Shown here piece after piece: positions 23,808 to 36,715 of a stretch of 64,000 bases of DNA (its first letter is position 1; each line of letters starts with the position of its first letter). Under the pieces are notes generated by a model, which had not been told where the DNA came from, made no database searches, and saw nothing but the letters and a program-made list of their open reading frames with translations. The position numbers and the translations under genes were made by a program. The stretch comes from Castor canadensis. Its lineage: Eukaryota; Chordata; Mammalia; Rodentia; Castoridae. The DNA lies in assembly GCF_047511655.1 (NCBI RefSeq), contig NC_133405.1:92043046-92107045 (forward strand). Reading direction: 5' to 3'.

Positions 23808-25060
23808 TTTTTTTTTTTGGTAGGACTGGGGTTTGAACTCAGTGCTTCACACTTGTAAAACAGGTGCTCTAGTGCTTGTGCCACACCTCCAGTTCAAAAT
23901 TGCTCTGGTTATTTTGGAGATGGGGTGTCACACATGATTTGCCCAGGCTGGCCCTGAACTGCCATCCTCCCAACCTCAGCCTCCCAAATAGCTAGGATTA
24001 CAGGCATAAGTCACTGGTGCTCAGCACCAATCCATTTTTGACATTGTATTGTGTGTCTTTTTTTTTTTTTTTTCTGAGATGGGTTCTTGCTTACGTTGCC
24101 CAGGCTGGCCTTGAATTCCTGGGCTCAAGAGATCCTCTTGTCTCAGCATATTAAGTAGTTGTGATTCCAGATATGGGCCACCATACCTGGCTTTGTATGT
24201 CTTTTTGCTTTTCTTGTCTTTGGTAGTGCTGGGGGGTGGTAGAACTCGGACTCATGAATGCTATCCAGGCGCTCTACCACTGAGTTACTTCCGCAGTCTT
24301 TATGTGTCGTTTTCTTTCCTTTTTCTTTTTTTTGGCAGTATTGGGGTTTGAACTCAGTGCTTCGCGCATGCTAGGCAGGTACTCTACCAATTGAGCCACG
24401 CCTCCAGCCCTTTTTGCTCTGGTTATTTTTGAGATAGAGTCCTACTTTTTGCCCAGGCAGCCCTAGACTGCAATCTTCCTATTTATGCATCCCATAGTAG
24501 CTGGATGACAAGCATACCCCGCCATGCCCAGCTTTTCCTGTTGAGAAGGGATCTCATGAACTTTTTGCCTGAGCTGGCCTAGAACCACAATCCTCTTGAT
24601 CTCAGCCTCTTGTGTAGCTGGGATGATAGATGCATACCACCATGCTCAGTTATTGGTTGAAATGAGGGTCTCGCTAACTGCCCACCACTATCCCTCTATC
24701 TCCCACCCTGTCTGGCCTGCAGCCATGATCTTCCTGATCTCCATCCCTTAAGTAGCTAGGATTATAGGCATGAGGTGCCAGCACCCAGCTTCTTCATCTT
24801 TTTTTTCTTCTTATGTGTTTGGGTTTTGTTTGGGAATTTTTAGGTTTTTGTCGGGGGGACAGAGTCTTACTATTATGTAGCTCGGGCTGGCCTTGAACTC
24901 ATCATCCTCCTGCCTCTATCACTCAAGTGGGATTATAGGCTTATGCCAACAAACCTGGATTGTCCTTATTTATTTATTTATTTATTGTGGCACTAGGATT
25001 TAAACTCAGGGCCTCATGCTTGCTAGGCAGGTGCCCTACCACTTGAGCCACTTCACTGGC

Positions 25061-25110
<50 letters not shown>

Positions 25111-25232
25111 TGGGTATTTTCAAGATAGGGTCTCACGAACTCTTTGCCTGGGCTGGCTTCAAACCATGATCCTTCTGATCTCTGCCTTCCCAGTGGCTAG
25201 GATTACAGGTGTGAGCCACCAGCATCTGGCTT
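23808..25232 (-). mobile_element. Antisense SINE array in intron 1
   Basis: About seven minus-strand units sit nearly head to tail: 23808-24040, 24050-24195 (B1-like), 24215-24300 (ID), 24325-24680, 24690-24795 (partial), 24830-24960 (B1-like) and 24985-25232 (dimer whose middle carries a (GT)n tract). The shared orientation suggests repeated insertion at T-rich tails of earlier copies. Confidence 0.85.
25063..25110. repeat. (GT)n microsatellite inside an antisense SINE
   Basis: About 23 GT units sit at the junction of the ID-like and B1-like halves of a dimer, replacing the A-rich linker. Confidence 0.95.
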
Positions 25233-25435
25233 AATTTTACTTTTCACCAAGGTCATACATATCTATAGAATTTCAAGTCACATAGCACTGCAGGAATTAT
25301 TAAGAAAAACACAAATACCCTGCTCTATCCCTCTACACCCCCAATTCCCACTTTCAAAGGCAACACCCTTTCAACTCTTTTCACTGATTTTTCAGCATTT
25401 ACATCCTCATTTTAAAACACATATACATATACATA

Positions 25436-25695
25436 TTTTATTTTATTTTCCCTTTATTGTTGTGCTGGGTGGGGGTATACTGTGGCATTTACAAAGGTTC
25501 TTACAGTGTATCAAATATATCATACTTGAATTCACTCCCTCCACCACTCTTCTTTATCCTCCCCGCCCCCAAATTCTTCTACTTCTTGATTTGCTTTTTC
25601 GGTTTTCTACATAATATTCTGAATTCCTATAATGCAGCAAGATGATATAACTTCCTTACCACACCCTACCACTACCATGGGTCTTTAATGGCTGT
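25436..25695 (-). mobile_element. Probable lineage-specific L1 3' UTR, antisense
   Basis: It starts with a T-rich stretch and 'ttattgttgtgctgggtgggggtatactgtggcatttacaaaggttcttacagtgtatcaaatatatcatac'. That looks like the complement of a rodent L1 3' UTR, judged from layout and recall. Family assignment is uncertain. Confidence 0.45.
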
Positions 25696-25849
25696 TTTAC
25701 ACCTATTACTGCAAACTGACCATTCCATTCATATCAGGTGTCACTCAGTACACGTGTATTTCTCCTCTCATTCTACCTTTACAGTTCTGTCACATAGTTT
25801 GAGTTAAATCATTGTTGGTGGTTGACTTTATTATGACTGCATGGATACT

Positions 25850-26165
25850 AATACAGTTGGATATTCCTTATCCAAAACACTGGGGGAACTAAAAATGTTT
25901 TGGATTTCAGAGATTTTTCAGATTTTCGAATGTTTGCATATATACAATGAGATAACTTGGGGATGACATCTAAGTCTAAACATGAAATTCATTTATGTTT
26001 CATATATACCTTATTCACATAACTTGAAGGTAATCTTTATACAATCTTTTTTATAATTTTGTGCATGAAATAAATCAGCACTCAAAATGTGGAATTTTGG
26101 AGCATTCTGGATTTGAGACTTTCAGATTAGGAAAGTTTAATCAGTAATGGATAAATCATGTCACA
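25850..26165. mobile_element. Fossil non-autonomous DNA transposon (Tc1/mariner-Tigger-like)
   Basis: The left end 'acagttggatattccttatccaaaa' and right end (complement of 'gattaggaaagtttaatcagta') are imperfect inverted repeats. The body ('gttttggatttcagagatttttcagatttt', 'atatacaatgagataacttggggatgacatctaagtctaaaca') is a well-known eutherian repeat with palindromic ends and a TA-type target. I do not assign the family name. Confidence 0.65.
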
Positions 26166-26999
26166 TATAATTACATTTCCATGGATTTAATCTCCAGCAC
26201 TGTAAAAAAAACTGGTTGTGATATAATTACATTTCCTTTCCTATATAACTTTTTTCCTTTTGAGGTGCTAAGGATGGCAATTTTGTATTCTTTCTGGTAT
26301 TGACTACTGTCCATTATTTTTTTGTTTCCTTAATCCTCTTCAGACAAATGATCAATTTCTCCCCAAACTCTGTCAGAAGTGCAATTCTCATCTCAAAATG
26401 TCTTGACACATAAGGTAATCCATCAGATAATTTTCCCTCTTAGAGACATCCATCCTCCTGCTGCAATCTAGACTGCCTGCCTGCCCAGGTGTTGCCCTAA
26501 GACCTTCTCTCTTCTCCATCATCCAGGGGAATCCCTTCCCTGTCTTCTGTGCTTAATTGCGTGTGTCCTAGATTCTGTGGTTTTTTTCTGAGGTTATGTC
26601 CATATATTGCTGGAGCACATTTTCTAGTGCTTCCTAAGAAAGGAGGCATAGGACAAAAGATTGTTAGACCTTCTATGTCAAAATGGTTTTTTTTTTTAAT
26701 GAAACCCTTGCTCTTGGTTGGCAATTCAGCTTCTAGTGGAAATCCTTTTCCAAGCTAGTTTTCTTAGAATACTGATGAAACTGCTCCATCATCTCTTAGC
26801 TTTCAGTGCCACTGTTGAGAAGTCCAATGCCATTCTTTTTCTCCCCCCTTGGTAAGACTGGGGTTTTGAACTCAGGGCTTCGCACTTGCAAAGCAGGTAC
26901 TCTTACCACTTGAGCCACACCTCCAGTCCTTATTCTTTTTAATGATCCTTTGTAGGATCTTCTCTTTAATCCCTGGTATTCTGAAATGTCACGGTGGCA

Positions 27000-27960
27000 T
27001 ATCTTGGTGTAGGCCTTTGTATTATCTTGCGAGGTACTCAGCAGTTTTCATATCTTCAGTTCTAGGAAATATTCTTGCATTATGTCTTTGAGAATTTCCT
27101 TCCTGCTGTTTATTCCATTTTCTATTTCTGGAGCTCCTACTGTTAGACAGGGGAGTTTGTCAATTGATCCTCTGATTTTCTCTTCTGTTGTCCTTCTCTT
27201 CATCTTCTTATTGTGATTCCTAGGATATCTCCTCACCTTTTATTTTCTAATCCTACTGAAATGTTTACTTGGGCTCTTACTATTCTTCATTTCCCAGGTT
27301 CCTTCTTCTCCCTTCATTACAAGTGCTCCCTCCAAGTTTCTTCCTTTGGTTTGTTTGCTTTTTCTGGCTTCCAGATTTATGATATTCTTCATATAGCTTT
27401 GGACTATATGATAATCTCTGGCCACTTAGAACTCAGTTTTTTAAAAAACATCAATTGTATTAAGGCTTACTTTACATAAAATAAAAAATACATAACTTAA
27501 GGGTCTTTGGATGGCGATCCTTGGCAATTGGTTCCCATGATGCTACAAAGCTGTGCAGAAGCTCAGAGTGCAGGTGGAACTTGCCAGGAGGTGGGCTTCC
27601 CTAGGGAATTATTAGCTGAAAGCCTGTTCTTTTGTTGGAAGTCTCCTAAATGTCATGTTTTGGAGGCCTTTTCTGGGGGATTGCTCAGTTCTTCCAGAGA
27701 AGAATCCTTTGATTTCTTTGTGTGCCTGACTTTGGTGTCCTGGAAGTGGTGGAGTGGAAGAATGATGGCGGGTCCCATCATTTTAGGTTGCAGATTCCTT
27801 TGCTTATAGCCATGTTTCATTCCATCCTCCACTGTGCTTGGTGTTCTCAAGGACAAAGCCTCTTAACTTCAATTTTTCCAAAGAATCAACTTTCACCTGC
27901 AGTGATGAGATTGGAGGCGGGGAGAGTCTCTGACTGGATGGAGTTGAGGAAGGCCCAAGA
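27000..27960 (+). repeat. Diverged eutherian interspersed repeat, family not assigned
   Basis: T-rich text such as 'cagttctaggaaatattcttgcattatgtctttgagaatttcc', 'gatcctctgattttctcttctgttgtcc' and 'tctgggggattgctcagttcttccagagaagaatc' resembles a common ancient repeat I have seen in many mammals. I cannot name its family. The apparent ORFs here carry no domains. Confidence 0.4.
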
Positions 27961-28309
27961 GAAACAGACTGTGTTTAGGTCCGTAATTCACCCTGCCTCC
28001 TGAGCATTGCTGGGGTCCTCAAAGTGGAATAGTTTACTTCTGGTCATCATCTGAGGCCTTATGAGCTTATATCTTTTTTATTCCTTTACTCATATTTTAG
28101 TGGGATTTGAGGACACGACCAAGACAATTAGGTTTATTCAATTTATCGTGTTTAACTGGAAGCTCTCTTTTTTATTCCAGTCAACTCCTAATTATCCCCC
28201 ATGACTTAGGCACCACCTCCTCCAGGAAACACATGTTCTCATCACTAGGCTGGGTTAGGAGCCCCTGCTCTATTCTCCCACAGTATCCTTTTCTTGCCTC
28301 TTGCTCGGC

Positions 28310-28525
28310 CCTGGTGAATATGATCAAAGTACTTCATACACAAGTATGAAAATAAAATAATGAAATTATTTTAAGGGGGGATGAGTAACAAAGAATAATA
28401 GTGGGGATGAATTTGATCAAATTACATTGTATGCAAGTATGGAAATATCACAATGAAACTCCTTTGTACAATTAATATACACTAATAAAAGACAGAAAAT
28501 AAAAAAATATTAAAAAGCAAAATAC
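28310..28525 (+). mobile_element. L1 3'-end tails, two tandem related copies
   Basis: 'gatcaaagtacttcatacacaagtatgaaaataaaataatgaaa' is followed about 60 bp later by the related 'gatcaaattacattgtatgcaagtatggaaatatcacaatgaaactcctttgtacaatt', ending in an A-rich tail. A third short tail ('cctttgtacaattaacttatgctaataaaaatt') is at 13030-13080. These resemble L1 3' ends of sciuromorph/castorimorph rodents. Confidence 0.5.
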
Positions 28526-28799
28526 AAACAAAAGGGTCTGGGGCACAGTTCAGGGTGGTAGGGCACTTCATGTGCAAGGCCCTGAGTTCAAATTCTAGCA
28601 CCACAAAAAAGTTTTGAAATTGCTCATCTCAAACATGCCTAACTCTCTTGGCAGACTGGAAGCTCCTGGTGGTCTGGAACTATGTCTCATTTCTGCCATA
28701 ACCCCAGTTATCAGTATCTGGTTCACAGAAGTACAGAGTGAATACGTGGTAACAGAATGAATGAATAAACAAATGACTATAAAAATGAATCAGACCCAG

Positions 28800-29270
28800 C
28801 CAGAAGGACCATCCAGAAAAGGAAATAAGCTGGATGGATACAACTGCTCCTACACAAGGTCAGTTCTCCAAAAGTTGTAAGATTCCTTAAAGTCGTGTAT
28901 GCAATAAAGCCTACTGCAGTGTGATTTAAACCAGTAAAAAAATGGGGGGGGGGCACTTCCATGCCCTACATGCAGAGGATAGTTAAGTACATTATGGCTT
29001 ATCAGTGGCCACTAAAAATGATGGCAACAAAGAATATGCAGTTACATGAAGAAATGTGCAAATGAAAAAGCCAGAAAATCTTGTGTGTACAAAATTATTT
29101 TAGCTACATGAAAAAAATGCAGAGAATGAGGGAAATATATCAACTGTTCAGAGTGGCTGCCTCTGTGTTTTAATTATGTGTAATATTTTTCTCCTTTACT
29201 TGTCCAAGGTTTCCTAAATTTTCAAATGGAAGAATGCATTCAATGTACAATTTTTTAAAGCTACTCAGAA
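28800..29270 (+). mobile_element. HAL1/L1-like 3' end, ancient
   Basis: 'gatagttaagtacattatggcttatcag…ccactaaaaatgatg', 'acatgaagaaatgtgcaaatgaaaaagccag' and 'tatcaactgttcagagtggctgcctctg' follow the HAL1/L1M 3' pattern. The ORF at its right edge is meaningless. Confidence 0.5.
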
Positions 29271-29914
29271 ATAAAGTATCCTGAGTGCTATGAACAAAAT
29301 ACTGTGAAGGATGCCCTGAATATCTGTATGTATGTCCACCATGGCTTGCTATGAAGGCTCCATTCTTTACTGGCCAGAGATCTTGAAGGACCAGGCCCTT
29401 GAAACACCCCTCTACCTCCTTCACTGCAAAGCAGGACTTAGCTCAGGAAGCCAAACAGGATCTGGAGCCCAGTCTATCACAGATGGCAGTATCATGGGCT
29501 ATACTAAGAAACAGAGGCTCCTACACCAGGCCCCACACTTCAGGGTTCCCTTCCCACAAAGCAAAGTATCAATGGGGTCAAGGAGCCATACCCATCAGGC
29601 CTTTTGGCCCTATCAGTTCTAGACCACACTCCAGGTATCCAGGACCCCAGAATTCCTTGCCCAAATTTCTTGCGCTTACTTTTAAGAGTAGTGTGTCCTT
29701 ATTATGCAGGTCTATCTACTAGGCTCAAGGGTGACCAAAGGGGAAGGGTAGATAGAAAGAGTGTGACTATATGGGCTGAGGTGTCCATTCCTATCTCAAG
29801 GTTCCACATTAACTACAGGTGGGAAGAGAAGTGGGGAAGGCCAAGGGATTCAATTCAACTGCCTAGGTCCTGTAATGTAGATGCAAGCAAGTTCAAAGAT
29901 CACTAGACCTCAGG

Positions 29915-30310
29915 GTTTGTAGAAGTACCTAGACAGATCTGGGTTCAAATCCATTCATTAGCTGTGCAACTATGGGTGAGTTCGTTTTCCTCTCTGAATT
30001 CAGTTTCCCAGATATAAAATGGGTATGACAATTCCAACTTCAGAGAATTGTGGTAAGGCTTAGAAAGTGATACAGTAGTTATGAGCACAGGCTTTGGGTC
30101 AAATGGGCCTAGATTTAAATCCCAGCCCTGCCCTTTCCTAACTATGTGATGTACGTCTCTAAGTTTCAGTTTTCTCATCACTATAATGGACTCGGTGATA
30201 GCAGTAACTCAAGGCTGTTGGGAGCATTATGATGATAAAGAACATCTGATTATACTGGGAAATTCTTAAGCAAGGAAAGACGGGCTAATAATGATTGTGC
30301 AAATATTGGC
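29915..30310 (+). mobile_element. Two MIR SINEs in tandem
   Basis: The first (29915-30060) has 'gacagatctgggttcaaatcc…agtttcccagatataaaatggg'. The second (30065-30310) has 'cacaggctttgggtcaaatgggcctagatttaaatcccagccctgcc…agtttcagttttctcatc'. Confidence 0.8.
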
Positions 30311-30319
30311 TGTGGCTGA

Positions 30320-30560
30320 GTTGATTTGCTCTTCTGCATGCCCCATTCCCCTGCTTAGTTTTATTTTTGTCCCCAGAACTTACCAATATTTGATATATGT
30401 ACCTTCTTATTTGTTTCCTTTTCTGTCCTTGGCCCAACATAGACATACTAGAAAGTAAGCTACACAGGGAAGATGTTTCATCTGTTTTATTCAGTTTCCA
30501 AGTGCTTGGGACAATGTAAGGTGAACAGGCAGTGCTCTTCAGAAGTCAAGTGGCTAGCTG
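30320..30560 (+). mobile_element. L2 3'-end fragment
   Basis: 'gaaagtaagctacacagggaagatgtttcatctgttttattcag…ccaagtgcttgggacaatg' matches the L2 3' end. An antisense L2 piece follows at about 30580-30705. Confidence 0.5.
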
Positions 30561-30707
30561 CCACATAGACAAATGGGAAAAGGCATCTGGTTATGGGAAC
30601 AGCCAGAATAAAGGTGGGGAAAAAGAATGAAGCCTAATAGATAAAAAATTTGGTACAATTCGAGGGCAGGGTTAGGACAGGAAATAGGGTGGTCAGTAAG
30701 ACAAGTG

Positions 30708-31115
30708 GAGCCAGGCATGATGGAGCACAATCATAATCCCAGTTACTTGGGAGGCAAAGATAGGAGGAGCCCAGTTCAAGGACAGCCCAGGCCAAAAAGA
30801 GTTAGTAAGACCATATTTCAAAAAACAAGCTGGGCTGGGGGTGGGGCATGACTCAAGAGGTAGAGCACTTGCCTAGCACACAAGACCCTGAGTTCAAACC
30901 CTAGTACCGCTAAAAAACTCAAGCTGGGTGTGATGGCATATGCCTGTAACCTCAGCTACTCAGGAGACATAGTCAGGAGAATCATGGTCCAAGGCCAGCC
31001 CCTATCTGAAAAATAAACTAAAGCAAAAAGGGCTGGTGTTACGGCTCAAGTGGTAGAGCACTTGCCTAAAAAGCATGCAAGGCCCTAGGTTCAAACGCCA
31101 GTACTACTGCCAAAA
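30708..31115 (+). mobile_element. Three plus-strand SINE units
   Basis: A dimer (30708-30915) is followed by a second B1-like half (30918-31020) and ID-like half (31028-31115) with 'aagtggtagagcacttgcctaaaaagcatgcaaggccctaggttcaaacgcc'. A minus-strand dimer is at 31770-31980 and an isolated antisense ID-like unit at 26850-26930. Confidence 0.85.
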
Positions 31116-32264
31116 AGACAAAGAAAGATGAGTAGGGCTGTAGCCTTACCCAAAGGAACATGCAAGAGCATCCCCAGACCACAAGTGACATGAAGACTTA
31201 TGAGAGCCAGGAAATGAAATGAAAAAGCACTAGAGGAAGTAGATATGCATCCCAAGTTCAAGTGCCACCTAAAGTAGAATGATGTGAAAAGTGAAAGAAA
31301 AGCCTCTTGAAAGTCGATTCATGGAGAGAGGAAAACTCCTTTTTAACGGGCCTGTTCAAGCAAGATTCAGATCTAGATATGTCAGTAGGAAGCATGCAGA
31401 TGAGATAATGGTCATATGCAAGAAAAATCCCATGAGGATGATTAAAAGAATAACTAGATGAACTTCAGGACACATCAGAAAGCTTGGTGGATACTGGAAC
31501 CCCTTTTAGCAATGGATCCAAACAACATGGAAGGCAAAGATGGTGGCAGGGATACAAAAGGAAGGACATGTTGATTTCAGTGGCTCAGTAGCCTTTTGTT
31601 GATTATTCTTCCTATGTTCCTTGTTTACCATAACTCACTGAACACGTTCTGGGATGATAAGGATGATGAAGAGGAAGACAACAAAGATTGCTTCAGACAT
31701 CAAATGAAATATTTACCACTTTTTTTCAGGAAATGAAGAGGCAAGGATATATATATATATATATACATACATAGCAGTACTGGGGTTTAAATTGCAGCCT
31801 CATGCTTGCTAGGCAGGCACTCTACCACTTGAGCCACTCCACCAGCCCTATTTTATGTTGGATAATTTTGAGATAAGGTCTCATGAACTATTTGCCTGGG
31901 ATGGCTTCAAACCTCAATCCTCCTGATCTTTGCTTCCTGAGCAGCTAGGATTACAGGCATGAGCCACAGGTGCATGGCTCACATGTAGATTTTGAAGAAT
32001 AGAAAGCTAGGTAGAGACTACAACCAAGACAGCCTTGAAGACCTGGCAGCGGAGTATGAACTTCACCCTATAATTGCTAGGGAACCCTGGGGGAGCTTTA
32101 CCCAAGAAGTGATAAGGTCAAGTGCTGCCTCCTTTGCCTTCCCTAATCTCACACTCCATTCAATCATAAATATTATGTAGTATATAATCGTAATAAATAT
32201 AATAGGCAGATTTTACTGGTTCTTAGAATATTCTGTCCTATAATAATCCAAATAACAAACAACT

Positions 32265-32475
32265 TACTATTTATTAGGTACCTACAATGATGTTATCCTC
32301 CTCACAGCCATGCAAGGTAGTCATTCTTCCCATCATATGGATGGAGAAACTGAGGCTTAGAATGAGCAATGTGATTTACACAGAGTCACACAGCTAAATA
32401 GTGGAGCCAAGATTCAAATATGGGTTTGTTTAACTCCAAAACCAATGCTTTAACTGCCACAGTTGCTTCTTCCTT
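32265..32475 (-). mobile_element. MIR SINE, antisense
   Basis: 'gatggagaaactgaggcttagaatgagcaatgtgatttacacagagtcacacagctaaatagtggagcc' is the complement of MIR. Confidence 0.8.
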
Positions 32476-34304
32476 CTCTTATAGCAGAGCCAAGCAGCAC
32501 TTCATCTTCCATGCTAGCCTGTGAGCTTGACCTCTCTTCTTCACCTGTTTCCAATCTCCCCTCCACACAGTGCAGCCCAAGGCCTCCCATATCAAGAACA
32601 TTTAGTGAGAACATCTAGAAGAGACAAATCACCCAAAGACAGAAAGGAGAAGCACCAAAAGGTAAAGTGAAGCTAGGTACAAGCACTGTAGGCCAGATTA
32701 GTTCTGCACTATGTTGGGGGTGGTGAGGAGAAAGCAGGGGAAAATGGAACTGGCTCTCCAGGCCTCCCTTCTTTCCTCTCTCTGCCTCCAGCAGAGGAAT
32801 GGAGGTTCAGCCACGATGGGAAAGAGAGTGGGTGGAAGGGGGAACAGCTAGAGCAGCCTGCTGTTGCAAAAGCTTCAGCTCAGCCTCCAAGTGCCCCTCT
32901 TGTGCACAGGGGCCCATCTCTGGCCCATATGTTCCCACGGCCTGAGCAAAGAGGCTGGGCTGCTGTCTAGCGTCCAGCCAATCCTTGAAAAGCCTGACTC
33001 AAAGCAGACCAAGAGCATCTCAAGCTACAGAGGAGGAGCCTCTAAGGCTCCAGAGGGAGGCAGTGGCAGGGCTGGGGGCAGAATCCATGTGTCTGTTCCT
33101 CCTGACACCAAGGGAATCCAAGCTGAGATTCCCTTGACTCCATGATCTAGGTGGCAGAGGCTGAGGAAAGGGGTACTCCAAGGCTGCTAGTGGAATGTTC
33201 ATGATAGGGGCTGGGGCCAGTGGCAGCACAGGGGCAAAAGGTCATCTAGGCTCGATGATCTGAGGGGTTTACTAATAGTTTCCAGCTTCTACCTGGATTG
33301 AAAAAGCAAAACAATCATTTCTAAAAGTAGCTTTAGCCTAAATCTGTACCTGAAGAGCATAAATGTTTATCTTCTCTCTCTTCCAGAACCTCACTAAAAT
33401 GAAAGTGAAGGAATAAAATATGAACTCAAACCAGGGAAGAGAACAGGAGAGAGAGGGTGACATCAATGGGTGAGAGATTCCAACAAATTTTGAAAGCAAA
33501 AACAAACCAAAGAGAGTTCACAGTTGACAGAGAGCCCAGGATACCACATAGGGAGCTGCAGTTGAGGAGGTAGTCAGTTGGGCCAGCAGAGGCTCATAAT
33601 GATTCCAGACTTGGCGATAGTGGGTACTAGAGAGGGAGAAGTAACCAGAGGGTTGATGACAGGATAAACTTACAGTGAGTAAATTAAATTCTTCCTTCCC
33701 TGTCACCCTAGACTTCCTGACATTCATCCCTAGGCAAAATATCAGAGCGCTCTTTGCAAAAGAGAATTAAACCATCAAGGATGAATTAGGGCACCTAGTG
33801 GCATGTTAGTACTCCTCTCCAAATAAAGTGTTTTTCATTCTGGCATTTGTGGAGCACCCATTATAACAATCAGCTCCCTTCTGGGTCCCTCCACCAAATA
33901 AAGCCAGTAAGTGGCCAAGAAGGCCTGGATATGCAGACATCTCAGTAAGATTTTCTATTAACTCATTCATATGAGAGAAAAGGTAAGCAACCTAGAAAAT
34001 CAATCCAGGATGTTCAACATTCAACTAGCAGACATTCTAGAAAGGAAAAAACCCAAAAAACAGAGGAAACAAAGTGGAGGCAATTATTAAAGAATAATGT
34101 AAGAAAAGACAAAGTCTTTCAAATTAAAACAGCTCCCTGAATACCAAGTATGGTGAATAACAAAACAGACATTGATCTGAGTGTTGGTTAAATAAGTAGT
34201 TTATATAAAAATTGACCATATCACTTATAGTGTGGTCATATCATTTATGATATTCTGTATGTATATTATATTTCAGAACAAAGTTTGAAAAGTTCCTCTC
34301 TTAG

Positions 34305-35745
34305 CTGAGTGTGGTGGTTCACACTCCAGTATTTGGGAGGCAGAGGCAGAAGGGTTGAGTTGAAGTCCAGCCGGGGCTACATAGTGAGATCCTGTCTCAG
34401 GAAAAAAAAAAAACAAAGCCAAAACAACAACAAAAAACAACTCCAAATAAAATTATATGGCCAGAAGATGTGCTATGATTATCTCATGGTTTCAAGGAAA
34501 TGCACACAACATTGAGGGTAAGTAGATTAAATAAATAAAAAAATAAATAAATGCAGAAAGCAAGCCCTGGTCCAAATATGAAACACAGCAAAAGGTGGCA
34601 TGATTTTGAACAACCGGTAGAGCATAAAAAGGGAAAATTCAAGTCAGGTGTAGTGATGCACAGCTGTAATCCCAGCATTCAGGAGGCAAAAGCAGGAGGA
34701 TTGTGAGTTAAAGGCAGGCCTAGGATACACAGTGAGATCCTGTGAAGGAAAAGGAAGAAAGGGAGGGAGGGGGGGAGGGAAGGAGAGGGAGAAAGAAAGA
34801 TTGATTTACCTGGGGATGTAGTTCATGTGGTAGAGCACTTGCCTTAGCATGTGCAAGACCCTGGGGTTTCATCCTCAGGACTGAGGAAAAAAATGCTAGA
34901 AACATTCTTCTGGGAGTACAGATACTGCTAGAGTGGAAATAAGGTGCAATTATAGTACACTATTTGGCCCTGCAATGAATAATAGCGATATAGTCATAAT
35001 CACATAAACAGTATATTGGTGATCAACTTCTATAATCAGTCTCTCTAGATAAAGCACTGAAAACCTTATATTTTTACAGAACAGAATGTGAATGTAATCA
35101 GCCTTGTTGGATGCACAAGTACAGAACACAGAGCCTGAAAGGTAGAAGAGAAAAGATAGAGGGGAGGATGGATCTCACAAAGTAAGTGATCAAGAGATAC
35201 TATAGAGGACTGGTAGAGTGGCTCAAGTAATAGAGTGCCTGCCTAGCAAGCTCAAGGCCCTGAGTTCAAAACCCAGTGCTGCCCCCAAAAAAGATACCAT
35301 AGAAAACTAAAAGATACTATGGAAAATTGGCTGGTGAACTGGCTCTAGTGGTAGCATGCCTGCCTAGCAAATATGAGGCTCTGAGTTTAACCCCCAGTGC
35401 CAGCAAAAAAAAAAAAAAATCCATTAGCTTGGGGCATGGCTCAAGTGGTAGAGAGCCTCTCTAGCAAGTGTGAGGCCATGAGTTCAAACCCCAGTAGGAA
35501 AGAAAGAAAAGAAAGGAAGGAAGGGAGGGAGGGAGAAAGGGAGGGAAGGATGGAAAGAGGGAGGGAAGGAGGGAGGGAGGGAAGGAAGGAAGCAAGGAAG
35601 GAAGGAAGGAGGGAGGGAGGGAAGGAAGGAAGGAAGGAAGGAAAGAAACATTGCTGAGAGGGCTGGGGATGAGGTCAGGTGGCCTAGCATTCCTGAGGCC
35701 CTAAATTCCATCCTCAGCACTGGAAAAAGCAAAAGAAGAAGAAGA
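34305..35745 (+). mobile_element. Plus-strand SINE cluster with purine microsatellite
   Basis: B1-like units are at 34305-34405 and 34645-34745; an ID is at 34808-34890; ID-like units are at 35205-35295, 35330-35420 and 35425-35498; and an ID is at 35660-35740. The A tail of the unit ending at 35498 has grown into a long GGAA/GGGA tract (35499-35650). Confidence 0.85.
35499..35650. repeat. (GGAA)/(GGGA)n microsatellite at a SINE tail
   Basis: GGAA/GGGA tetranucleotides follow the ID-like unit ending at 35498. ORFs on both strands here are repeat artefacts. Confidence 0.9.
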
Positions 35746-36035
35746 AGAAAAAAAGAAATCACAGTATAAAATAGTATCTAATAATGTTACAAATGTAACC
35801 AATAGAGGAACATAAATAATAACACAACTATCAAAATTTGGAATGAGGGAGAATAAATAAGTTAAATTTCATTTGTCACACAAGAAAGAAGTCAAGAGAT
35901 GTTTAAAGTTGATAAATGAAGAAACAACTGTCAAAGCATGTTACTTAGAGATATGAAGTTACTACCAGAAAAACTAAATGATAAAAGTGGCTACTTCCTG
36001 GGACAAAGAAATGGGAGGCAGAGAGATGTTGGGTT

Positions 36036-36285
36036 TTTGTTGTTGTTTTTGTTGTTTGAGACAGGGTCTCAGCCTCCTGAATGCTGGAATTACAGGTGTG
36101 TACCACCACTCCTGGCTGGAGATGTGGCTCAAGTGGTACAGTACCTGCCTAGCAAGTGTGAGGCCCTGATTTCAAACCCAGTACCATCAAAAAAAAGAGA
36201 CTGGAGGTGTAGCTCAAGCTGTAGAGCGCCTGCCTATCAAGTGTGAAGCCTTGAGTTCAAACCTCAGTACCACAAAAAAAGCTAG
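36036..36285. mobile_element. SINE cluster next to L1
   Basis: A minus-strand B1-like fragment (36036-36113) is followed by two plus-strand ID-like units (36115-36190 and 36198-36285). Beyond the adjoining L1, minus-strand units sit at 36745-36960 (dimer) and 36965-37105 (B1-like). Confidence 0.8.
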
Positions 36286-36289
36286 CTCT

Positions 36290-36715
36290 TTACTATACAA
36301 GTCCTTGTGTACTATTTGCCTTTTTATAATTGGGCATATGCCACATGATCATACTTCTATGTGAAAACTAAAAAATTGATCTCACAGAAGTAAAGAACAG
36401 AGGCCAGGAAGGGCATGGGGGAAAGGAGGATGGGGAAAGGTGCTGGTAGATAGGAGAAATAACCTCTACTGTTCTATAGCACAGTCTGATAACTATGGTT
36501 GACAACAATTAATGAAATACTTCAAATTACCTAGTAGAGAGATTTTGAATGATCCCTACACAAAGGAACAATAAATGTTTGAGGTGATTGATATACTAAT
36601 CACCCTGATCTGATCATTACACATGTATACACATATTAAAATGTCACACTGTACTCCATAAATATATACAATTACTATGTATCGATTAAAAAATATATAT
36701 ATTTAAAATTATGTA
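36290..36715 (+). mobile_element. Old L1 3' end
   Basis: The markers 'aattgatctcacagaagtaaagaacagaggccagg', 'tgttctatagcacagtctgata' and 'gtacatgtatacacatattaaaatgtcac'-like sequence are those of the L1M 3' UTR. It ends in an AT-rich tail. Confidence 0.8.
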
